Of a stretch of DNA of 64,000 nucleotides, positions 33,411 through 44,769 are shown piece by piece; position 1 is the stretch's first letter, and every line of letters begins with the position of its first letter. The DNA is from Heterohyrax brucei (lineage: Eukaryota > Chordata > Mammalia > Hyracoidea > Procaviidae). Where the stretch lies: contig CM053146.1 of the NCBI GenBank assembly GCA_028571685.1, positions 25,021,431 through 25,085,430 of the forward strand, given 5' to 3'. The notes under the pieces are model-generated. The model was not told where the DNA came from. It did not search any database and saw nothing but the letters and a program-made list of their open reading frames with translations. The translations under genes were made by a program, and so were the position numbers.

Positions 33411-35640
33411 TTTAATCTTCTGGCTGACATGATGCTACTCGTGACACAAGCAAACTTGTGACCAGGTCTCTTTGCCTTCCTTAAAATATGTCACCTGTAT
33501 ACTTTATAATCAATCTTAGGAGCACACAAAGGAATCTCCCAGAAGAACACTGAGAAAATTAGGCCTTGTCTCAACACTACCACCAGCAGCTCTACACAGG
33601 CTGGAAAGCCATTTTTGTGGCAGCCTGCACGTTTACCATAGCTTTGAAGCATTGTGCTTCTGGTTACAAGTGTCCTGGGGCACACAACTGAACACAAATA
33701 ACCCTGAAGAGTGTTCTTATTTAACCATACAAGTGCTTGACAACCAGAACAGACTATCAGTGGGCTAGCAGTAGAAGAGCCCAAACTGTATAAAACAGTG
33801 GTGTCTAGTTTTACTCTGCTTTCTGTGCAAGGAGAAAATAGTGTTCACACAGTGTATTAGGAGAAATGGCAGAGTGGATTACAGTTGGAGAAGAAAAGGC
33901 CATGAGCTTTTGCTGATACAGTCCTCAGCTTGCCCTCCAGGACACCTAGGAAATTATAGTAGTTCCATGCCATTACCACATTTTGTCCACAAGTGTGTCA
34001 CTATGTGATTGTTGTCACCGTGCCTAGATCCTCAAAGCAGCTGCAAGACACTCAAAGAAACAAGTTTTCCAAGGATCTCAATTTATAAACCAGTGGTTTT
34101 AATCACTTAGTTATAATCCCATTTAACTGAGGAGATGCCTAAAATATGAGGATGAACAATGTTTGCATTGTTCTTCTGACCATGTTCTATGCCTATATGT
34201 TTCAGGAATAAGAGTAAAGTTTTGTAGGCACTAATGAGAACTACTACTCTGCAGCCTCTGGTTTGGTTAAACAGAGGAGACCCTGGATGAGGAAGAAAGA
34301 AAATCAGGGGTTAAAGATAACTAAATCATGGCTGGGGAGAAACGACATTTCTTAGAACTGTAAAGGAGGCAGGAGTTTTAAGTTTTTGTGGAGAAATGAG
34401 ATAACTTCATGGTACATTGGGATATGGGTGAATACAATGGACCTTTTGATAGCTTAATCTGTAGTTAGTAGCAAAGACAACTGTGAGAGCATCTCTGAGC
34501 CAGTGGAGAGTATTAGGGTCCAGTAGATACTGGGACATGCTGGAAGTATGATCCACAAGTGGGAGAATGACAAATGATTATGTCAACAGTCAACAATGCC
34601 TAACAACAGACACGTCATATCTCATCCCTTTGGTATTTACATAAGCTTAGAGTGAGTACCTCCAACATGACAAGTAGAAAGTTTGTCTTCCTTCATAAAA
34701 GAAGACTCAATGTTGGACTGATGTGAAGAATGTGGAGGAAGTTCATGTACTGTTATATATAAATGGTGGAGACACGTGTCAGTTGACCACTTCTCAATCA
34801 TTCTGACGTAAATCTTGCCCTTAAGGTTTGAAATCTTGCTTCTGAGCATGGGATACCTTAGGAGTGCGCCTCTGATCCTGCTTGTCTAACCTGTTTTATT
34901 CAGTGGATGTTTTATGAGTGCTATCGAGGATAATGCTGCATTTTACAATCTTATCTGTCTCAGAAGACCTTATTTGACTGTCTTGTACCTCAAGGGCAGT
35001 GACTTTTTTTTGTAGAAGAGGTCATACAGGAAAGAATATGGGAAGGTAACCATGTGTCTCTGTGATAGATCATTGTCAAGACAAAATGAATTTGTCTGCA
35101 GTATTTCTGCTGAACAACAGGAGATAAAGGACATACACTTCATCGTCTCCAAATATTCAGAAACCTACAGTGTTTAATGACACAGACAAGTTCTGGGGAC
35201 AGGAGGAATGACAGCAATACAAAACTAGAGAATATAAGAACATTTACTGAAAGTCACTTATTTTCTAAGCAATGAAGCCATTTGTCTATATCCTGCAATA
35301 CATCTATTGATCTGTTGTTTTCATCTGGAGAAAAAAGAAATGCAATAATCTATGGCCAAAGGGGAAATAGAATGCAGATGCACAACAGCTCTTACCTGCT
35401 ATGGCAGGTGTGCTAGCCTGTGGCTCTGCAACAACTTCGTAGATCAATTACTGGTTAAGTTGGGGACACCTCCTTACTTTACGTAATTTTTCAGAACTGC
35501 AAATTGCCATTGCCTGGACACACTAGTACAAAGTCCCTTTACTATAGCAAAAACTTGCAGCATATTCATTTGCAATGGGAGGCAAACGCTATAAAAAAAG
35601 AAAAATTAAGAATTTTTTTGCTTCTAGCCCTAGCTTACTT
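33411..35640. other. Unassigned, mostly unique intergenic DNA
   Basis: About 2.2 kb without an element I can name. Open frames at 33491-33784 (minus, 97 codons) and 34637-34849 (minus) have no domain or repeated homologue in the window. Confidence 0.45.
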
Positions 35641-36003
35641 TTTCTGACTATAAAGTATTTGAAATATTGCAAACGTATGAGAAGTGCAGAGATAAATGAC
35701 ACAAACATAATTTCATTTTCACAGTTTTTCAAATCTTAGCATTGCCATATCTACAGTTTTTAAAAAACAATATGTTACAGAAACATTTTCCTTTTGCATT
35801 CTTCTCCATGATCCCACCTCTTCACATCTTCCTTTCCTGTGGGTAGTTATTTGCTTCATTTGTTGGCTATCATTTCTACAAATACCTTTAACTATATATG
35901 TGTATATTCCCAAATAATGTACATGCTTCTAAATTTTTAAAAATGCAACACTATCATAAATGTCACTTTGTAACAATGTTAAATATATAACATTATATAA
36001 CTT
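35641..36003. repeat. Possible ancient LINE 3'-end relic
   Basis: Sequence such as GTATGAGAAGTGCAGAGATAA and TACCTTTAACTATATATGTG resembles an old L1 3' end in tone and order, but I am not certain. Confidence 0.35.
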
Positions 36004-36947
36004 TTTAAAATTATGATTAATTGAAACTATACAATCCAAGTCAATTTTGCATGCCAGCTTCTCTGCAACTTTATCTGCTTTCCTGACCCTGTGATAGCAC
36101 TCTTCTCCTTTTCACTCTTTACTTTCAGTATCCACTTAATGAACACCTGTCCCCTCCCCTCCACCCTCTCCACTCCCCTCCAGAAAGAAACTAGTAGGAC
36201 AGCCTCCTATAAATGTATAAAACCATAAAGTACACACATTGCATGTTCACTCTGTGGCCCCGAGTCTAGTCCATTCCTTGTCTGAAGTGTTGACCTCAGT
36301 ACTGGTTTCAGGTCTGGGCTAGCAGCAAGTCTAGGAGCTATGTTCCCAGGGGAATCTCTAGGCTGTCAGACCATCAGGGGTATTTTAATAGAGTACTTGA
36401 TCTGCACACCTCTTTCTCTCATGCTATGTTAGGGACTCAACACTGTGTTGCCTTTCAGGGCTGTCTTTGGTGGAGGCCAGGCACCACCTGATTCTTGTGG
36501 TGTCATGTTGATGTAGTCCCCCAGTCGTGTGGGTCTTCATGTCTCCTGGACTCATTTTTTCTCGTGTGTTTGATGTTCTTGGTTGTCATCTCTGCTGAGA
36601 GAGACGCTTTTCACTCAGGCTCTGCTACTTGGGTTGGCAACAAGCTCCAGCAAGTCTCTCAGGCACAGCAGCTCCAGTCCCAGTCTCTTGGCTGACAGAG
36701 GTGGCATCCATACCTGTAAGCTGCTCTATTGCTGCACCAGCAGAAGCAACCCTTTGAGCTGTCATCTTTCCTCTGAAAAAGGTATTTTTCCCTTCCATCA
36801 CCCAATCCAGTTTCACAACTTTCCACCTAATCTTAGGGCCCTTAAAATGTCCACTGTACTCTGTCCCATTGTTTTTCTATGCCCTAGTTCTTAGAAGGAA
36901 TCAAAGATATGCATGATTAGTTCACCATCTTGGCCCTGCCTCAACTG
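36004..36947 (-). mobile_element. Mini-L1: L1 5' UTR start fused to L1 3' UTR, with perfect target duplication
   Basis: On the minus strand it begins GGCAGGGCCAAGATGGTGAAC (36920-36940), runs through about 340 bp of L1 5' UTR to about 36600, then passes directly into L1 3' UTR (36580-36004: CATGAAGACCCACACGACTG, the GGGAGTGGAGAGGGTGGAGG block and the end near GGATTGTATAG). Both ORFs are missing. The flanks TATATAACTT (35994-36003 and 36948-36957) match exactly. It is therefore one retroposition of an RNA that already lacked the ORFs, as in the spliced L1 insertions known from human (SpIREs), or an internally deleted source. Confidence 0.85.
36925..36933 (-). promoter_or_regulatory. YY1-like site of the mini-L1
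   Basis: CCAAGATGG on the minus strand near the element start. Confidence 0.45.
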
Positions 36948-37012
36948 TATATAACTTAATACTTATTTTTGGTGCTTGGTAAGTAATAAATCCCACATAA
37001 TTAATTGTGTTT

Positions 37013-37045
37013 GATCTGAGTCAAAGGCACTTGGCTAGCTGGCTT
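37013..37045 (+). repeat. Micro-fragment of SINE 3' end
   Basis: GATCTGAGTCAAAGGCACTT then GGCTAGCTGGCTT. Weak ATTAATTGTGT / ATTAGTATTTG flanks. Confidence 0.55.
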
Positions 37046-37046
37046 G

Positions 37047-37625
37047 ATTAGTATTTGTATATATGGATATTATTGATATATACCCAGCAATGTCACTGAA
37101 TTGTTATCAGTGTTAGTATTTTATCTATAGATTCTTCTGGATTTGTTATAACAACAATGAACTTTTACAGATATTGACTCTTCTGTTTTTCCTGCAAACC
37201 TGGTGGTGTAGTGTTTAAGAGTTATGGCCTGCTAACCAGAGGGTCAGCAGTTCAAATCCACCAGGTTCTCCTTGGTAACTCTGTGGAGCAGTGCTACTTT
37301 GTCTTTAGGGTTGCTGTCAGTCAGAATTGATGACAATGTATTCAGTTTTTCTTTGTAATCCCAATATTCTCTTTCTTTATTTTGTACTCTAGAACTGCTG
37401 GTGAAATGGTAATTTTACATGGAGATAAAGGACATATTCAATTTTTTTCTGATTTTAATGAGAATGTTTTGAGGTTTCATTTTTAAGTATCAAGCGTACT
37501 CACTCAGGAATGTTAACATCCTTTACTAGGTTAAAGGATTTTTTCTTAATTCTACTTAATTAACTTGTACCATGAGTAACTGCTGGATTTTACCAAATCC
37601 TTTTTCCTGTGTCTATTAATATGAC
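37047..37625 (-). mobile_element. Ancient L1 ORF2, first segment
   Basis: GTTAGTATTTTATCTATAG, ATTCTTCTGGATTTG and GATTTTACCAAATCCTTTTTCC are minus-strand L1 ORF2 sequence. It is interrupted by an AfroSINE and then by the SINE/LTR/L1 nest. It resumes at about 46150. Confidence 0.7.
37195..37346 (+). mobile_element. AfroSINE
   Basis: AACCTGGTGGTGTAGTGTTT head, CAGCAGTTCAAATCCACCAG, tail GTCAGTCAGAATTGATG. Decayed target duplication GTTTTTCCTGCAA / GTTTTTCTTTGTAA in the ancient L1. Confidence 0.92.
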
Positions 37626-37731
37626 AAGGATCTCTGGTGACACAGAGATTAAAGTGTAGGTTTGAATCTACCAAACCCTCCTTGGGAGAACAATGTATCA
37701 GACAATCTGTGAAGATTATAACCTTGGAGAT
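37626..37731 (+). mobile_element. AfroSINE, long variant, 3' end lost to LTR insertion
   Basis: AAGGATCTCTGGTGACACAG, GGTTTGAATCTACCAAACC, GGGAGAACAATG and GTGAAGATTATAACCTTGG. It breaks off exactly where the LTR begins at 37732. Confidence 0.75.
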
Positions 37732-38115
37732 TGTCATGGACTGAATTATGTTCCCTCCAAAATGTGTGTAGTCATTTACCTAGACCATGATTCCTGGTAC
37801 TATGCGATGTTCCTATATACTTTAAACCTTGCCTCTGTAATGCTAATGAGGGAGGGTGGGCAACAGTTGATTGGTGGGGCAGGATTCAACTTGTGAATTG
37901 TATTGTCCCTTGAGATAATCTCTTGAGGTATAACAGAAAGGGATTTAACCAAATTTTGTAGATTGAGTCCTGCTTCATAACATAAATGCCTCCAATTCTG
38001 CTTCATTAATATCACAGAAGTTATGATTCATAAAACATGGAATTATCAGATCACAAATAGGGGACAAACATCACAATACTGGAAATTAGCATCCTAACCA
38101 AGTTGATGTACATTT
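37732..38115. mobile_element. Head-to-head pair of truncated MaLR-like LTRs (palindrome)
   Basis: 37732-37937 is the 5' half of the LTR in plus orientation (TGTCATGGACTGAATTATG ... CTTGAGGTATAACAG). 37938-38115 is the same 5' half reversed (GTAGATTGAGTCCTGC ... CTAACCAAGTTGATG). The reversed arm continues at 46085-46123 beyond the large L1, ending ATACAATTCAAACTATTAACA. Neither half has an LTR 3' part. The arms could pair as a stem of over 150 bp, with many mismatches. Confidence 0.8.
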
Positions 38116-41100
38116 AAGTATTTTTTTAAATTGGGAATTAAGAACAATTTCACAATCCCTATCATGTTGCCTTGTAACACCTAGAGCTTTCACAGCTATT
38201 CCATTCTAGCTGCCCTCCCCTCCTTGTGACAGCACGTTTCCCCTTTTATTTGGCACTTCTCATGACCTTTTGATTAAGGTCTGGCCCTCCTCACCCAGTC
38301 AACACTGCTCCAGCAAAAGGCTTCTCTGGGTACCTAAGAGTTTGTTCTCCTCCAGTGTCACTCTATGTTTTGCATAGTCCAGGTCAGTCTTTGTGTGAGA
38401 AGCTGGCCTCAGTCCTGGATGCAGTTTGGGTTTAGAGAGTCCAGGGGCCATGCTCCCCAGGGGCCATCCATTCAGCAGGATCATTAAATGCAGTCTTTTG
38501 ATAGAGTTCTAGCTCTGCCTTCCACTCTATCACCATATGCCCCAACTATGCTGTCATTGGTGGTGACCAGGCACCATCTAGCTCTTCTGGTCCCAAGCAG
38601 GCTATGGCTCACATGGCCCCTTCCATAAGGTGGGCTCATATTTTTCTCCTATCCTTGTTGTCTACCATTTACCTCCAGTTCAGGTGGACTAGGACCATTT
38701 GGTACTATTTAGACGGCAGCTTGCTAGCTTTTAAGACCCCAGTGTGTATTAATATCTTAACAGAGAGATAGAGAAAAACTTTGGGTATGCCAGTTAGTCT
38801 GGATGTCCCCTGAGAGCATGGTCACCTGATCCCAGGCCCTTTTCCTCTGTCTTTTCAAAGAGGTGGCTCACATTAAAAGGACAGTTTGGTTTTGAAGTCA
38901 AGTAGTTGTGAGGACCCCGCTTCTAATGCATACTGACACATCCTACACCCAACCCTAATCTTAACCACTATATAATCTGTAAAAAATCCTTTGTCCCTCC
39001 CTCCCTACCCTTGTAATTGTCAGATATTTATTTCTTCTGCGCTCAAATGCTTTGTTGCATCCTTATAGTAATGGTTTCATACAAAATTCGTCCTTTTGTG
39101 TCCGGCTAATTCACTCAGTATAACTTCCTCTAGTTGGTCACATGTTAACAGGTATTCCTCTAAGCCTTCGTTGTTTCTCATCATTGGGTAGTATCCCATT
39201 GTATGAATATACCACAGTTTGCTTAGCTATTCATCTGTTGATGGGCATCTAGTTTGCTTCCAACTTTCTGCTATCATGGAGACAGCTGCAACAAACATTG
39301 GTGTGTATCTATCTTTTTGAGTGGCATTCATTATTTCTTTGTGATGCATTCCAAAGAGTGAGATTGTTGGATCATACGATACTTCTATTTCTAGATTTTT
39401 AAGAGAGCGCCAAATCAATTTCCATAATGATTGAACCATTTTAAAGTCCCACAAACAAGTGTAAAAGAGTCTCTCTATATCCTTTCCAGCATTTATTACT
39501 CTGTGATTTTTGGATTATTTCCAGCTTTGTTGGAGTGAGATGGTATCTCATTGTGGGTTTGATTTGGATTTCTCCGATGGCCAGCTATCATAAACATTTC
39601 CTTATGTACCTGTTGCCAACCTGTATGTCTTCTTTGGTGAAATGCCTGTTCATGTCCTTTGCCCATTTTTTAATTGGGTTATTTATCTTTTTCTTTTTGA
39701 GCTTTTGCGATATTTTGTAGATTAGAGAGATTAAGCTACAGTCAGAAACATGGTGGGCAAATATTCATTCCCATTCTGTAGGCAGTCTTTTTACCCTTTT
39801 GATAAAAGCTTTGGGTCAGCATAAGCATTTAATTTTTAAGAGTTCCCAATTATCTATTTTTGTTTCTGATGATTGAAGGTTGTTGGGTTTTGGTAGATTG
39901 TTGATGCCATGGGTTAGGGCTTCCAGCATCTTCCCAAGTTTTCCTTCCAAGAATTTTATTGTTTTAGCTTTTATATCTAGGTCTTTGATCCATTTTGAAT
40001 TAATTTTTGTGCATGGTGTGAGGTAAGGGTCTTGTTTCATAGTTTTGCAGGTAAATATCCAGTTATACTAACACCATTTGTTAAAGGGACTGTCTTTTTC
40101 CCCAGTTCACAGCCTTTGAGACTTTATCAAATATCAGCTGTTCATAGGTGGATGAAGTTATACCTGAATTCTCAGTTCTCTTCCGTGGGTCTTTGTGTCT
40201 GTTTTTGTGCTGGTACCAGGCTGTCTTGGCTACTGTGGTAGGGTAGCAGGTTTTAAGGTCAGGAAGAGTGAGGCCTCCCACTTTGTTCCTCTTCTTTAGT
40301 AATGATTTACTCATCCATGACTTCCTCCCTTTCCATATGAAGTTGGTGATTTGTTTCTTCAGCTCATTAAAGAACATTATTGGAATTTTAATTGGGATTT
40401 CATTATATGTGTAGATTGCTTTGGGAAGTGTAAACATTTTCACAATGTTAAGTCTTCCTATATAAGAGCAAGGTAAATTTCTCCACATATGTAAGTCAAT
40501 TTTTGATTCTTGCAGTAGGATCTTGTAGTTTTCTTTGAATAGATTTTTTTACATCTCTAGTTAGATTTATCCCTAGGCATTTTATCATCTTGGGGGCTAT
40601 AGTAAATGGTAATGATCTCATGATTTCCTCTTTGTCTCTTTGTTGGTATAAAGGAATCTCATTGATTTATGTATCTTTATCTTGTGTCCAGATTCTTTGC
40701 TGAAGTTTTTTGTTAAATCCAATAGTTTTTTGGTGGGTTCTTCCGAGTTTTCTATGTATAAGATCATGCCACCCACAAATAACAATATTTTAACTTCTGC
40801 TTTGCCAGTTTGAATGCCCCTTATTTCTTTATCATGCCTAATTGCGCTGGCTAGGACCTCCAGCACAATGTTGGATAGAAATGGTGACAATGGGCATCCT
40901 TGTCTAGTATCTGTTCTTGAGGGGAATGTTTTCAACTTCTCTCCATTAAGTGTGATATTAGCTCTTGGTTTAGTATAGATGGCCTTTATTATGCTGAGGA
41001 ATTTCCCTTCTATTTCTATTTTGCTGAGAATTTTTAACATGAATCAGTGTTGGACTTTACCAAATGCCTTTTCTGCATTGATTGATAGAATCAGGTTGTT

Positions 41101-42637
41101 TTTATCTTTTGTTTACGTGGTTGATTGCATTAATTGTTTTCCTAATATTGAACCATTCCTGCATCTCTGGTATGAATCCTATTTGGTCATGATGTACTAT
41201 TTTCTTGGCATGTTGTTGAATTCTGTTAGTGAGGATTTTGTTAAGGACTTTTGTGTTTGAGTTCATTAGAGATACCGATCTGCAATTTTCTTTTGTTGTT
41301 TTTAACTAGTTTTGGCCCCAGTGTTATGCTACCTTCATAGAATGAATTTGGGAGTATTCCATCCTTTTCTATGTTTTGGAAAACCTTTAGAAACAGTGGT
41401 GCTAACTCTCCTCTGAACATTTGATAGAATTCTTCAGTGAAGCTATCCAAACCAGGGCTTTTTTGGATGGACTTTTTAAATTACCTTGCAATCTCTTCTT
41501 TTGTAATGGGTTTATTTAGTTGTTCTGTCTCTGATTTTGCTAGCTTAGGTAGGTGGTGTTTTTCTAGAAGATTTTCCATTTCTTCTAGGCTTTCAGATCT
41601 ATTAAAGGACTTTTTTTTTGTAGTATTCTCCTGTGATTCCTTTAATTTCAGTAGCATCCATTGCGATATCACCCATTCCATTTCTTCTTCAGATTATTTG
41701 TTTCTTCTCCTGTTTTTCTTCTGTCAGTTCAGTCAGTGGCTTATCAATTTTGTTGATTTTTTTTAATAAAGTTTTTGGACTTGCCTACTCTTTCAATCAT
41801 TTTTCTATTTTCTATTTCATTTATTTCTGCTCTACTTTTAATAATTTGCTTTCTTCTGGGGCGTGGTGGGTTCTTCTGCTGACATCTTACTAGTTGTTCC
41901 AGTTGAAGAGTTCATTCTTCAATCTGTGCTCTTTCTTCTCTTTGGATTGCACATCTGTTGAGATGAATTGACCTCTGAGCACTGCTTTTGATGTGTCTTG
42001 TAGATTTTGGTAGTTGTGTCTTCATTCTCATTTGATTCTATGAAATTCTGTATAGCATCCTTGATTTCTTCTGTTACTCCATAGTTTTTGAGCAAAACAT
42101 TATCCAGTTTCTATGGTTTTGATTTTATTTGTGTCTTTTTCTGTTATTGATTTCTAGTTTTATTGCTTTGTGGTCTGAGAAGCTTTGTATTATTTCCATA
42201 CTTTGAATTTTGTTCAATATTGCTCTGTGGCATAATATGTGGTCAATTCTGGAGAATGTTACACATTTTGGAGAATGTTCCAAGTATACTTGGCTGCCTT
42301 TGGATGAAGTGTTCTGAATATGTTTGTGAGGTCAAGTTGGCTGATTGTGACATTTAGATCTTCCATGCATTTAGTAAGCTTTTTGGGGGATATTCTGTCC
42401 TTTACTGAGAGTGATGTGTTGAAGTCTACTAGTACTGTGTGACTATCTGTTTCTGTTTTGAGTGCAAAATAATGTTTGCTTTATGTATTTCAGAGACTTG
42501 TCACTGGGTGTGTAGATATTTAGTGTGGTTGTGTCCTCCTCCTGTATTGATGTTTGACCATTAGATAATGATCCTCTTTATCTTCTATGGTAGATTTAAC
42601 TTTAAAATCTATTTTGTGAGAGATTAGTATTGCCACT

Positions 42638-43200
42638 TGTCTTAGGCTGGGATTTCTAGGGAAGCAAAACCAGTAACACGTGTAGGTACAAGGGAAGATT
42701 TATAATATATGTAAACTACAAGGAAAGATATATAGATAGATAGACAGATACAGACATAGGAAACAGCTCATGCAATTGCAGAAGCTGAATGTCCCAAGTC
42801 CTGGCCCAAGCCTCACATGGCCACGGAAGCTGATGAACCCAAGGTCAGCAAGTCAGAGACAAGAGTTCTAGATCACCGATTGTGTAGGTCGGTGGATGCC
42901 AAGCTGGTGGCAAGATGGAGCAGCAGAGGTTGATGAACCCAGGATAAGCAGGTCAGGGAGCAGGACTCTCAAGGGCCAGCTGTAAGGATTGGTGAATCCA
43001 GCAGCTGCTAGTTCAAGTCCAGGAATCAGACACTGGAAGAAGAGAGCAGGAGCCGCTGGCTATGTGAGCAGACCAGTAGTAGTAGTGGGAGGTGGAGAGA
43101 TGAGATCTGAGGGGTGGGAAACCACCAGAGACCCCACCTTGCCACTTAATACAGCAGCCAAATATGGAGTAGCCAAGTTGACATAAACCTGACCACCACA
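42638..43200 (-). mobile_element. ERVL-type solo LTR, perfect 5-bp duplication
   Basis: On the plus strand it reads TGTCTTAGGCTGGGATTTC ... AACCTGACCACCACA (563 bp). CCACT flanks it exactly at 42633-42637 and 43201-43205. Same family as 13386-13974. It is younger than L1 copy 5, which it interrupts. Confidence 0.93.
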
Positions 43201-43312
43201 CCACTCTTGCTCTTTTTTCAACGTTATTAGCCTGATATACCTTTTTCCAACTTTTGACCTGTAGTTTGTTTGTGTCTTTGAGTCTAAGGTGTGTCTCCTA
43301 TAAGCAGCATAT

Positions 43313-43338
43313 GCCAAGCCAAGTGCCATCGAGTTGGC
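43313..43338 (-). repeat. Micro-fragment of SINE 3' end in L1 ORF2
   Basis: GCCAAGCCAAGTGCCATCGA plus GTTGGC, about 26 bp, replaces a few codons of the endonuclease start (the frame there reads VANSMALGLAY instead of L1 sequence). Confidence 0.7.
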
Positions 43339-43849
43339 TACTCTTCTCTTTATTAGTGTTTTTAGACCATTTACATTCATTGTGATTATTGATATATATG
43401 TTGCCAGTGTTGGCATTTTGATGCCTTTTGGGGGTATTGTGGGCAGTTCTCCTGCTGCATTTCATTTTCTGTTCTGAATCTTTTTCTTTATGTATTTTCT
43501 TTTTGTGGCTTTCAGCATTCATTTTCTTGAAATTGTGATTTCATATATAAATTTTTGGTGTGTAGAATTATAGATTTCTTTTATGGTTACTCCCTTAGTC
43601 ACCTTTATTAATCTGAAAGTAATCCAAACTTCAGCGTCTTCCTCCACATCTGGAAAGTCTACGAGTACATTTTTTTTTACCCTCTTTTTCATATAATGGG
43701 GATTTTGAATATATTCTGAGATATCTGAATTTCTATTTTTTTTGTGATTTGGTTTTATCATTTTTGGACTTCCTTTCCTGATGATATCTAGATACCCTGT
43801 CATGTGTTTAATGTTTAAGTATACATCTAATGTTATTGATTTTCTAATC

Positions 43850-44725
43850 AAAGAACTTCCTTTAATGTTTCTTGAAATTTTGGTTTGGTTCTCACAAATT
43901 CTCTAAATTTCTGTTTATCTGTGAAAGTCTTAATTTTACCTTCATATTTTAGAGACAATTTTGTAGGACACACTATTCTCAGTTGGTAGTTTTTTTTTTT
44001 CTTCAGGTCTGTTTATATGTTATCCAACTGTCTTCTGGCCAGTAGCGTTTATCTGAGTAGTCTGAGAATAATCTTAGTAATTTTGCTTTGTCAGTTATTT
44101 TTTATTTAAGTCTTGCTGCTCTCAGTAGTTTCTCCTTGTCTCTAGTTTTTCTGAGCTTGATTATAATATTCCTTGGTGTGTTTCTTTTGGGATTTATTTT
44201 GAGTAGAGTTTGATGAGCATCCTAAATGAAGATCTTATCTTTCATGATGTCAGGGAGGTTTTCTGTCAGCAGATCTTCAACAATTCCCTCTGTAGTTTCA
44301 GCTATCCCGCTGTGTTCTTTTACTCCAGTCATTCACATATTGTTCCTCTTGATAGAGTTCCAAATCACCTTAGAGATTTTTTACTCTTATTAAGTCTTTT
44401 ATGTGATTTTTTCCTTGTGTATGCTGTGTCATTGGCTTGCTGTGTCATTCTCTTTGTTTTCAAGTTCACTAACTCTGTTTTCTGTTTGCTCAATCCTGAT
44501 CCTTTGAGTTTCTATTGAGTTATCAAGCTCAAAGATTTTACTATTAATTGGCTGAAATTCAGAGCATTGCTGCTTAAGCATTTCTTGCAGCTTATTGAAT
44601 TTTTCAGTGTGCTCTGCTGCATTTTGCTTGATCTCTCTCCTGATGTCTTGCAGAGCTTTGTATATCAATCTTTTGTATTCTGTCTCTGATAGTTGCAGGA
44701 ATTCTTCTTTGTCTGGGAAATCCAT
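43850..44725 (-). pseudogene. L1 copy 5 ORF1 remnant
   Basis: The first 98 codons are open (44429-44725): MDFPDKEEFLQLSETEYKRL then a heptad-like coiled coil (ENRVSELENKENDTASQ at its end). The RRM and C-terminal regions follow at 44420-43850 in broken frames; TTCACAGATAAACAG-type sequence near 43910-43930 marks the C-terminal block. Confidence 0.8.
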
Positions 44726-44769
44726 GGATGGTTTATTTTGGGAATTTTTAGAAGCTGTGGTAGTCTGCT

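Larger units (their letters stand above)
38985..43416 (-). pseudogene. L1 copy 5 ORF2, catalytic pair lost
   Basis: It starts MPTLATYISIITMNVNGLKT with the endonuclease Asn; YRRHTLDSKTQTNYRS follows. Reverse transcriptase: [40 protein letters not shown] and then [20 protein letters not shown] (all within 40618-41040). The usual FADD box reads FVGG, so both metal-binding Asp residues are replaced. The C-terminal part includes NIVKMFTLPKAIYTYNEIPI and the region around [20 protein letters not shown]. Frame breaks are numerous and an LTR splits the endonuclease. Confidence 0.88.

Noticed and set aside
40618-41040. 140-codon minus-strand open frame
   Set aside because: It is reverse transcriptase sequence of L1 copy 5 with a destroyed FADD box, not a host gene.
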